From an uncultured Schwartzia sp. (GTDB taxonomy: Bacteria; Bacillota; Negativicutes; Selenomonadales; Selenomonadaceae), in contig CAJPUA010000031.1 of NCBI GenBank assembly GCA_905373705.1, positions 1-8,050 of the forward strand: a stretch of DNA of 8,050 nt, in the 5' to 3' direction. Every line of letters begins with the position of its first letter. Within the stretch, counting starts at the first letter, position 1. This document shows, in pieces, positions 1 to 5,043 of the stretch. The notes under the pieces were generated by a model, which had not been told where the DNA came from, did no database searches, and saw nothing but the letters and a program-made list of their open reading frames with translations. The position numbers and the translations under genes are program-made.

Positions 1-647
1 GCAAAGCCACCGGCGGCAACCCGCAATTAGGCGCTTTTATTGCGATGAATGCGATCAGAAACAATGACTTTGGTTACACCATAGAAGAATTACAGGAAGA
101 AATCGAAAATAGCAACTATGGAGAACAGATTTGCGCAATAAGAGGAATAGAACCCACACCGGAAAATATCACGAAGATAGAAAACGAATTTCTAAGCAAC
201 GTATTAAATTTACCGAAATCAACAATACATGGCTTCATGATTAATGGAGAAGGTGGATTAACTAAAGGACTTGGAATAGGCGCTGGGGCCGTAATTGATA
301 CCTATGGTAACGTCTATCATGCAGAAGATATAGGTGTATCTAAAGGATTATCGACGCCACTCAGTGGAGAAGTATGTGCATTGACAATCATTCCATTGGA
401 TGACACAGTAGATTTAACGGATAAAAATGTAATAAGAGACATTCTTACTGGGGAAAGTGTCGGTATCACAGCCTATTTTGGGGTTGGAGGTGGGTTGTCC
501 ATGCCTAGAAACGGTGTCTACGAAGGAAAAGTAGTAATTTTAAAACGAGGCTTTGGGCTCCCTCAGATAGGGATATCAGATGGAAAGACAGAACTTGTAG
601 AGGATATGATAAAACGTAGATTGGAGGAACCTCAGATTGAAGATTGA
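1..647 (+). CDS. TpsA/CdiA-like hemagglutinin exoprotein, C-terminal end (partial)
   Basis: The frame is open to the left edge (codons from base 3), so this is the last ~214 residues of a larger protein and not a gene starting at the ATG at 45, which has no ribosome-binding site. The first visible residues, KATGGNPQLGAFIA, resemble the glycine/alanine-rich pretoxin region of filamentous-hemagglutinin/CdiA exoproteins of Negativicutes. The sequence then switches to a variable AT-rich tail: a charged, probably helical segment (EELQEEIENS), then a glycine-rich beta-looking part (GLGIGAGAVIDTYGNVYHAE, later ITAYFGVGGGLSMP). I do not recognise the tail domain and see no nuclease signature. In this family the C-terminal tail is the toxin, delivered to neighbouring cells; here that is inferred from the position in front of immunity-like genes and a TpsB gene. 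The last 11 bases overlap the next gene. Family assignment is fairly sure; the toxin activity is unknown. Confidence 0.5.
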   Translation, partial: KATGGNPQLGAFIAMNAIRNNDFGYTIEELQEEIENSNYGEQICAIRGIEPTPENITKIENEFLSNVLNLPKSTIHGFMINGEGGLTKGLGIGAGAVIDTYGNVYHAEDIGVSKGLSTPLSGEVCALTIIPLDDTVDLTDKNVIRDILTGESVGITAYFGVGGGLSMPRNGVYEGKVVILKRGFGLPQIGISDGKTELVEDMIKRRLEEPQIED

Positions 648-708
648 CATATTTGGTAAAGAAAGAGAGATTACTTTAAGGGATTGTCTTATCGTAATAG
701 GGGAAATA
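623..708 (+). repeat. Module-junction repeat, copy A
   Basis: First of three related stretches (others near 1780 and 2353). It holds the toxin's last codons (P-Q-I-E-D-stop), the Shine-Dalgarno GGAGG, the TTG start at 637 and the coding start for LKIDIFGKEREIT. It aligns without gaps with copy B from 1780 to about 1865, at a constant offset of 1157 bases; copy C is at offset 1730 and matches over about the first 40 bases. The alignment was made by eye. Confidence 0.5.
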
Positions 709-1176
709 CTCTTATTATACGGCTTCTCCGAATTACAGGTGCAATCTAATAATGAAGCGAATGCGGAAGGAATGGCCAAAATGCAGGCGGCTATTCCGGC
801 AGTTGTATCCATGGATGGAACCGAATCCCTTCCGGAAAAAATGAAAATGGTATCCAGAACCAGAGGATTTTATTACGGGAGGTGTCATATTAATGAAAAA
901 GCCAGTGAAAAAGACATTGCCCAGCACTACAAAAGGGAATTTCAAAAATACGGATGGAAATACATAGGCAGGTACTATTGGAAAGATATTCACCCGGAAA
1001 AACATATAGATGAAAGGTATTATTGCTTTGAAAAAGAGGGAGAGTATTGTATGAATTTCTGTTTGCAAATGGATAAGTTTGTAGAGGGTGGTGGAACAAG
1101 AATAATATTTGCTATTGACCTAAAAAAGGACAATGATGATCGAAAGTATTGCAAAATAGAGGATGAAGAACCGTAA
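637..1176 (+). CDS. Probable cognate immunity protein, membrane-anchored
   Basis: A 179-residue protein directly behind the toxin tail, overlapping it by 11 bases, as expected for a translationally coupled immunity gene. The start is TTG at 637: GGAGG lies at 623-627 with 9 bases spacing, and the next ATG (772) would remove the hydrophobic segment. Residues ~15-31 (CLIVIGEILLLYGF) form a membrane anchor or uncleaved signal. The rest is soluble and probably exported. Around residues 88-108 there is a helix (SEKDIAQHYKREFQKYGWKY), then beta-like YYCFEKEGEYCMNF. The same plan, YxxxLxxxGYK followed by WxKG, recurs in the genes at 1280 and 1888. No database family can be named from sequence alone. 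The immunity role rests on position, size and topology; an envelope location would suit a toxin acting at the membrane or periplasm. Confidence 0.5.
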   Translation: MKIDIFGKEREITLRDCLIVIGEILLLYGFSELQVQSNNEANAEGMAKMQAAIPAVVSMDGTESLPEKMKMVSRTRGFYYGRCHINEKASEKDIAQHYKREFQKYGWKYIGRYYWKDIHPEKHIDERYYCFEKEGEYCMNFCLQMDKFVEGGGTRIIFAIDLKKDNDDRKYCKIEDEEP

Positions 1177-1188
1177 CGGAAGACATAG

Positions 1189-1278
1189 ACCGTAACCAAG
1201 CCCGAAAAGCAGAAGCAGGACGTCTCTGCCCTCAAACGGGATACGAAGGAGCCTCTGAATCAACTTGAGGAGTTATAA
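1189..1278 (+). pseudogene. Remnant of a TpsA pretoxin region
   Basis: The gap between two immunity-like genes has one frame open from 1189 (TAG just upstream) to TAA at 1276-1278. It includes KQKQDVSALKRDT and ends NQLEEL. The pattern D-V-(S/A)-x-L-x-R-D-T is familiar from the region before the toxin domain in CdiA/hemagglutinin proteins. The stretch is richer in G and C than its flanks. The stop is one base from the ATG at 1280, and the Shine-Dalgarno of that gene lies inside the last codons. I read it as the leftover end of a displaced toxin cassette. It is too short to be certain. Confidence 0.5.
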
Positions 1279-1279
1279 A

Positions 1280-1741
1280 ATGGACAAAGCAGCATTGAAA
1301 TTGAAATTAAAAAACATATTATTATATTTACTTAGAAATATATTGTCATATATACGGAATTCTTTAGCTCAATATAAATTTCAATATATCCTTATCCTGA
1401 TCCTGCCCTTTTGGATTATGTATAGTATCTATTATACATATTATGATGAAACTACTAAAGACGCGGTGATCGTGGAAACGGAGCAGATCCGTAACTATAT
1501 AGGCGGAGATCCTGTCGTTGATTATAAAGGTAAGGAAAAAATAATATCTTTTTATTCGGAAATATATATCCCTAATAATGATAGGGAGAGTATCAACAAA
1601 TATCGAAATTATTTATCAGAAAGTGGATATAAAAAAATTGATGATACTCTTTGGGCGAAAGGTAAATATTCAATTAGCGAAAATCATGACGGGGAATATA
1701 CAATTATCAATATAGAATACATAAAAGATAAGATTCAATAA
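1280..1741 (+). CDS. Orphan immunity-like membrane-anchored protein
   Basis: A 153-residue protein from ATG 1280, chosen over TTG 1265 because GAGGAG at 1267-1272 sits 7 bases before this ATG. Residues 1-33 are basic and amphipathic; residues ~34-54 (FQYILILILPFWIMYSIYYT) form one strong transmembrane segment; the remaining ~100 residues should lie outside the cytoplasm. It is clearly a paralogue of the protein at 1888. Shared blocks are YDETTKDAVIVE vs YIDKTTKREVLIE, IISFYSEI vs LISFCSEI, YLSESGYKK vs YLMQSGYKN, and LWAKGKYSISEN vs IWKKGKMYIYEN. It has no toxin gene of its own in front, only a toxin remnant, so it is probably an orphan immunity gene kept in the array. The coding is AT-rich. 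Function is inferred from context. Confidence 0.5.
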   Translation: MDKAALKLKLKNILLYLLRNILSYIRNSLAQYKFQYILILILPFWIMYSIYYTYYDETTKDAVIVETEQIRNYIGGDPVVDYKGKEKIISFYSEIYIPNNDRESINKYRNYLSESGYKKIDDTLWAKGKYSISENHDGEYTIINIEYIKDKIQ

Positions 1742-1756
1742 ATGCCAAAAGCGTAG

Positions 1757-1804
1757 TTGATCCAAATGAAAGGCCCACAGGAAGGGCCTTTCATTGAAGA
1801 TTAG
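1757..1804 (+). pseudogene. Toxin-tail scrap at second junction
   Basis: Downstream of TAG 1754-1756 one frame reads LIQMKGPQEGPFIED-stop, with its stop at 1802-1804. The ending P-F-I-E-D-stop matches the real toxin end P-Q-I-E-D-stop (632-647) and has the same position relative to the following TTG start. This suggests the last codons of a lost toxin module. The evidence is only about five matching residues plus equal spacing. Confidence 0.5.
1766..1794 (+). promoter_or_regulatory. Perfect 11-bp hairpin over a ribosome-binding site
   Basis: ATGAAAGGCCC (1766-1776) and GGGCCTTTCAT (1784-1794) are perfect inverted repeats with a 7-base loop (ACAGGAA). The Shine-Dalgarno GGAAGG (1780-1785) is split between loop and right arm, and the T of the TTG start at 1794 is the last paired base. 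No run of T follows, so it is a poor intrinsic terminator. It could reduce translation of the leader at 1794, act as a processing site or an mRNA stabiliser, or cause partial termination between the immunity genes. Confidence 0.5.
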
Positions 1805-1865
1805 GATTTTTGGGAAAGAACGAGAGATCACACTCAAAGACTATCTGGGCATAATAGGAGATATA
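1780..1865 (+). repeat. Module-junction repeat, copy B
   Basis: Second copy of the junction. It carries the P-F-I-E-D-stop tail, GGAAGG, TTG at 1794 and the code for LKIRIFGKEREIT. It is closest to copy A, with good nucleotide similarity through about 1865, and then diverges where the Shine-Dalgarno of the gene at 1888 begins. Confidence 0.5.
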
Positions 1866-1907
1866 ACTTATTTAGGAGGAGCAGAAGATGCCTCTATTGA
1901 TCATTGA
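1794..1907 (+). pseudogene. Truncated immunity-gene start / 37-codon leader
   Basis: From TTG 1794 a frame of 37 codons begins LKIRIFGKEREITLKDYLGI and ends at TGA 1905-1907. Its first ~24 residues match the N-terminus of the protein at 637 (LKIDIFGKEREITLRDCLIV), then similarity stops. It overlaps the gene at 1888 by 20 bases, and the Shine-Dalgarno of that gene (1875-1880) lies inside it. It is probably the 5' stump of a deleted immunity gene. It may still be translated as a leader peptide coupled to the next gene, since it keeps a ribosome-binding site and start codon. Confidence 0.5.
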
Positions 1908-2322
1908 AATCTTCAAAGATATTAAAAACATCATTCTGAAACACAAAATAGCTGGTGTTCTCGGCTTATTAATGCCTCTGGCCATAGGTTATATTTTCTA
2001 TGATACATATATTGATAAAACTACCAAAAGGGAAGTACTCATTGAATCGGAAATAATAAAAAATATAGTTGATAATAATTGTGAGATTGTTTATCGAAAT
2101 GAAAGGCGGTTAATATCCTTCTGCTCTGAAATAAGAGTACAAGAAAAGAATAACGTAAAAAAAGTTGAACAATATTTAATGCAAAGTGGGTATAAAAACA
2201 GTCAAAGCGACCAAAATACAATGATATGGAAAAAAGGGAAAATGTATATATATGAGAATAGTAACGATAATGGGATGACTATTTTTTCTGTGCATTATTG
2301 GAAAAATGTTTACACAAAATAA
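1888..2322 (+). CDS. Second orphan immunity-like membrane-anchored protein
   Basis: A 144-residue protein from ATG 1888, with GGAGGA at 1875-1880 and 7 bases spacing. A short amphipathic N-terminus is followed by a transmembrane segment at residues ~21-38 (IAGVLGLLMPLAIGYIFY), then an external domain of ~105 residues. It is a divergent paralogue of the protein at 1280, with matching blocks across most of the length after the membrane segment (see that entry). Like it, it shares the helix-GYK-WxKG plan with the protein at 637. No toxin lies directly upstream apart from the scrap at 1757-1804. It is AT-rich like its neighbours and unlike the genes after 5040. I infer an orphan immunity protein; a structural or accessory role in TpsA export, as suggested for Burkholderia BcpO, is an alternative. 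Confidence 0.5.
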   Translation: MPLLIIEIFKDIKNIILKHKIAGVLGLLMPLAIGYIFYDTYIDKTTKREVLIESEIIKNIVDNNCEIVYRNERRLISFCSEIRVQEKNNVKKVEQYLMQSGYKNSQSDQNTMIWKKGKMYIYENSNDNGMTIFSVHYWKNVYTK

Positions 2323-2352
2323 GTGACGGCTGTAAATAAATATACGAATCAA

Positions 2353-2393
2353 AGAAGGTCCTTACATTGAAGATGGAACTATTTGGGAAAGAA
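2353..2393 (+). repeat. Module-junction repeat, copy C (start of TpsB gene)
   Basis: Third copy. The frame that ends in a toxin tail at copies A and B reads EGPYIEDG here. It is followed at the same spacing by AAGG and TTG 2367, encoding LKMELFGKE. Similarity to copy B runs to about 2393. The repeat therefore supplies the translation start and first residues of the TpsB signal peptide. Confidence 0.5.
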
Positions 2394-4049
2394 ATTGCTT
2401 TAATTACAGCGAATTTGCTGTTATGCGTTAACATTGCAATAGCGGCGCCTGCTCCTGATGTGACGGAACAGCAGCAAAAGGCAAGGCAGCAGGAGACGGA
2501 ACAGCAGAATAGAATTGAGTCGCCATCCGTAATGACCGATTCGGGAAAGATGGACGAGGCTGACAATCCTTGGGAACTGCCGGAAGAAAAAGACGGTATG
2601 CAGGTGGATACGTTTGTGATTGATGACGGCGGGAAAAACTTCCAATGGTTAAAAAGGGAACTGAAACCATACGAACAGCAAAAAATAGGAGTAAAGGGCT
2701 TATCGCTATTAGTGGAAAAGCTCAATACGAGGTTAAAACACCGCGGCTTTATCACGTCTCGGGTGATTCTTCCCGAGCAGAATATCGCCCGAAAATGTGT
2801 TGTTTTTAAGGTGCTTCCGGGCTATATTGAGGAAATCAAATTCGCGGACAATGAGAAATACGGGACATGGCGCAACGCTTTCCCGTGTTCGGCCGGAGAT
2901 ATTTTGAATGTGTATGATCTGGATCAGGGCTTAGAGCAGATGAAGCAGGTCCCCTATCAGAACGTGAAAATGAACTTGGAGCCGGGAACGGAACCAGGGA
3001 AAAGCATCGTGATTTTAGAGGTGACGCGGGTAAAGCCTTGGAGCCTCGGGATTTCCTGGGATGATAGCGGATTGGCAGCCACAGGAAAACATCAGGGCGC
3101 CGTTCATTTTTCGGTGTATAATCCTACCGGGCTGAACGATGTCCTCAGTGTGTCGGGTGCCCATGATACAGAACGCCGGGATACGTTTGGCACGAAGAAT
3201 TACAGCTTCTATTACAGCATTCCGTGGAGGAAATATTCTTTTAGCGTCAGTCATTATTACAGCGAGTATGAGCAGGCGGTCCCTGCCCTGCTTCCCTACA
3301 TGCAGCAGAGCAAAAACAGCAGCTGGGAGTTCGGTGTGCAGCGTCTGCTCTATCGAGACCGTAAGAGCAGGACACAGTTTATCGGGAAAATCCTGCACCG
3401 GCACAAACGGAATTATTTGAACCACGAAGAGATCAGGGTACAGGAATTACAGACAACCGCGTATCAGATCGGCGTCAATCACAGGCATTATATCGGAACC
3501 GGCATGATCGATGCCCTGGTTTATTATCAAAAGGGGATCCCCATCTTGGGCGCCATGCCGGGGCTTGATGATCACAATCCGGCGTACATGACGACGCGTT
3601 ATGAGATGTGGGGCTGGAATTTGTACTATGGGACGCCGTTTAGGTGTTTTGGCGCCGAGGCGCGGTATAAATTTGTGATGCGCGGGCAATATACGCCGAA
3701 CATGCTGTATTCAGCAGACCATTTTTCGATCGGCGGGCGCTACACGGTAAAAGGCTTCAGCGGAGCGAATACCCTGGCGACGGAAAACGGTTATGTCATA
3801 AAGAATGAAGTCGGCTTTCCGATAAAGGAAAGCAATATCGAGCCGTATATCGGGGTGGATTACGGCAGAACGTGGGGGCCTTCGGATGGATTTAATCTTG
3901 GCCAGGTGCTCGCCGGAGCCTATTTAGGGCTCCGGGGAAGGATTTCGTGCCTGTCGTTTGACGTTTTTATCGGAACGCCGATTGATAAACCGGCAGGGTT
4001 TAAGGCCGACAAGGGGGCCGGCGGATTCAGTCTGTATTGGGAGTTCTAA
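2367..4049 (+). CDS. TpsB outer-membrane transporter, FhaC/ShlB/CdiB family
   Basis: A 560-residue protein of normal family length. It would form the Omp85-type outer-membrane pore that exports the TpsA exoprotein. TTG 2367 is the likely start, with GAAGG at 2354-2358 and 8 bases spacing; ATG 2373 is a weaker choice. Residues 1-26 are a signal peptide (hydrophobic LITANLLLCVNIAIA, cleavage near AIA-AP). Residues ~33-50 are a Gln/Glu-rich helix. A ShlB-type POTRA domain covers ~80-155 (LKHRGFITSRVILPEQ), a second POTRA follows to ~221, and then a 16-strand-type barrel runs to the terminal Phe. The loop-6 motif appears as TVKGF (460-464), with Lys at 462 where the family normally has Arg (VRGY/F). 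Its barrel partner is GVDYG with Asp498. The transporter follows the immunity genes by 44 bases and is probably co-transcribed with them. The call is confident. Confidence 0.5.
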   Translation: MKMELFGKEIALITANLLLCVNIAIAAPAPDVTEQQQKARQQETEQQNRIESPSVMTDSGKMDEADNPWELPEEKDGMQVDTFVIDDGGKNFQWLKRELKPYEQQKIGVKGLSLLVEKLNTRLKHRGFITSRVILPEQNIARKCVVFKVLPGYIEEIKFADNEKYGTWRNAFPCSAGDILNVYDLDQGLEQMKQVPYQNVKMNLEPGTEPGKSIVILEVTRVKPWSLGISWDDSGLAATGKHQGAVHFSVYNPTGLNDVLSVSGAHDTERRDTFGTKNYSFYYSIPWRKYSFSVSHYYSEYEQAVPALLPYMQQSKNSSWEFGVQRLLYRDRKSRTQFIGKILHRHKRNYLNHEEIRVQELQTTAYQIGVNHRHYIGTGMIDALVYYQKGIPILGAMPGLDDHNPAYMTTRYEMWGWNLYYGTPFRCFGAEARYKFVMRGQYTPNMLYSADHFSIGGRYTVKGFSGANTLATENGYVIKNEVGFPIKESNIEPYIGVDYGRTWGPSDGFNLGQVLAGAYLGLRGRISCLSFDVFIGTPIDKPAGFKADKGAGGFSLYWEF

Positions 4050-4117
4050 GGTAGCACTGATAAAATAGCCCCTCAGATTGGTGCAGATTTTTCAGCCTAT
4101 CAAGGAGATAAACCGGA

Positions 4118-4148
4118 CGCATAGCAGAGCTTATGCGAAGGATTTTTT
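4118..4148 (+). terminator. Possible weak terminator after the TpsB gene
   Basis: CGCATAGC (4118-4125) can pair with GCTTATGCG (4129-4137), with one bulged T and a 3-base loop. Five bases later comes a run of six T (4143-4148). The gap between stem and T-run and the A/T-rich stem make it weak. It may instead be part of an intergenic repeat (4050-4230). Confidence 0.5.
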
Positions 4149-4224
4149 GACGCCAAGAGGACAGAAAAGATGCGCCAAGATGGCGGGCGGAATATGAAAA
4201 CAAACGCTTTCTGACACGCCCCCC

Positions 4225-4253
4225 TTGCCATTCGCAGCTAAACCTTCTAAAAT
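4225..4253 (+). promoter_or_regulatory. Sigma-70-like promoter for the MNT/HEPN operon
   Basis: TTGCCA (4225-4230, 5 of 6 consensus) and TAAAAT (4248-4253, 5 of 6) are separated by exactly 17 bases, with transcription expected to start near 4260. It lies about 70 bases before the ATG at 4323 and points into the toxin-antitoxin genes. It may also drive the downstream phosphatase, because no gap separates them. Confidence 0.5.
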
Positions 4254-4322
4254 AAAAAATAGACATACAGGAACCGCGATGCCTAAAAGGCTGGAGATAG
4301 CGTAACAGGGAGTGAACTTACA

Positions 4323-4628
4323 ATGCCGCAGATAATTTTTACATCCAATGAAATTAAGCAGAGACTACGGCCGATTTTCACCAGCTACAAAATCCGGCAG
4401 GCGATTCTTTTCGGCTCTTACAGCAAAGGTACGGCTACAAAGAACAGCGATATCGATTTACTGGTGGATAGTAACCTTCGTGGATTGAAATTCGTGGGTT
4501 TTGTGGAAAAACTGCGGGAGGCGCTAAACGACAAAAACATGGATGTATTTGACATCACCCACATCGAACCGCAGTCACGAATTGCCCGGGAAATCAAACG
4601 GACGGGGATAGAAATTTATGCCGGATAA
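4323..4628 (+). CDS. mntA: MNT-domain nucleotidyltransferase antitoxin (MntA-like)
   Basis: A 101-residue minimal nucleotidyltransferase of the DNA-polymerase-beta superfamily, a typical length for the family. The signature GSX10DXD is complete: Gly31-Ser32, ten residues, Asp43-Ile44-Asp45 (GSYSKGTATKNSDID). A third acidic residue, Asp74 (in MDVFD), is the probable last metal ligand. Known MntA proteins neutralise the partner HEPN toxin by transferring AMP to a tyrosine of its active-site motif, using ATP. The partner here has that tyrosine, so the same chemistry is expected. GGGAG at 4310-4314 precedes the ATG at 8 bases. The 3' end overlaps the toxin gene by 11 bases, implying coupled synthesis. 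The assignment is strong; specificity is inferred. Confidence 0.5.
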   Translation: MPQIIFTSNEIKQRLRPIFTSYKIRQAILFGSYSKGTATKNSDIDLLVDSNLRGLKFVGFVEKLREALNDKNMDVFDITHIEPQSRIAREIKRTGIEIYAG

Positions 4629-5043
4629 GATGATTATTGACAAAATGCTCCGTTACACCGCCAAGGTGTGCAAATATTGCCAGGATCTTTCTTATGATGA
4701 ATTCTGTGGCAGTGAAATGCTCATCGAAGCGTGCGTATTCAATCTCAGTCAAATTGGTGAACTGACTATAAAATTAAGAGACGAATGCAAAGCGGCAAAT
4801 CCTCAAGTGGCATGGGCGCAAATCTACGGCCTGCGAAATCGTATTGTCCATGATTATGAGGGCGTAAATCTTCGTCTGATTTGGGAGATTATTTCCGACG
4901 ATATGCCGAAGCTGCAGCGGGAATTGAGCGCCATAAAAAAAGGTTTGATGCGAATGAATAATGGTAAGACGATCCCCAAAAAACTGACCGAAAGAGGGAC
5001 ATCGATGGGTGTGGCGAAGCCAATCAAAAAGGAAAAACCATGA
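4618..5043 (+). CDS. hepT: HEPN-domain RNase toxin (HepT-like) with extended C-terminus
   Basis: A 141-residue all-helical HEPN protein, partner of the nucleotidyltransferase upstream. The catalytic motif RX4HXY is intact: Arg73, His78 and Tyr80 in RNRIVHDY. In studied HepT proteins Arg and His cleave RNA and the Tyr is the residue AMPylated by MntA. Conserved helices precede it (ACVFNLSQIGELTIKL). ATG 4618 overlaps the upstream stop; ATG 4630 is a possible alternative. HepT proteins usually end soon after the last helix (roughly 110-115 residues), but here a basic, probably disordered tail of ~30 residues (from about 112, ending KPIKKEKP) continues into the next gene. The stop and the next start overlap as ATGA (5040-5043). 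The tail could be a read-through into old leader sequence. Toxin identity is confident; the role of the tail is unknown. Confidence 0.5.
   Translation: MPDKMIIDKMLRYTAKVCKYCQDLSYDEFCGSEMLIEACVFNLSQIGELTIKLRDECKAANPQVAWAQIYGLRNRIVHDYEGVNLRLIWEIISDDMPKLQRELSAIKKGLMRMNNGKTIPKKLTERGTSMGVAKPIKKEKP

Larger units (their letters stand above)
4050..4322. other. Non-coding intergenic segment, possible interspersed repeat
   Basis: 273 bases with no convincing gene. They contain the hairpin at 4118-4137, a short hairpin CGCCA-AGA-TGGCG (4173-4185), a repeated CGCCAAGA (4151 and 4173) and, at the right, a promoter. The texture, with several small stems and an open minus-strand frame of about 80 codons, is what I would expect of a repeat found many times in one genome. 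That impression cannot be tested in a single window. I see no transposase, and no clear terminal inverted repeats or target duplication. Confidence 0.5.

Noticed and set aside
45..47. ATG 45 as a true start of the first gene
   Set aside because: The frame is open to the window edge with family-like residues upstream, and no ribosome-binding site precedes this ATG.
1265..1279. TTG 1265 as start of the second immunity-like gene
   Set aside because: The Shine-Dalgarno GAGGAG at 1267-1272 lies downstream of it and fits ATG 1280.
1766..1794. Hairpin as a classical intrinsic terminator
   Set aside because: The stem is suitable but only a broken T run (TTTCATTG) is present and it lies inside the stem, so a regulatory-hairpin call is more honest.
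4027..4266. 79-codon minus-strand frame over the intergenic segment
   Set aside because: It overlaps the TpsB 3' end and the hairpins and encodes an arginine/serine-rich sequence without a domain. It looks like a spurious frame, though it could recur wherever the segment is repeated.
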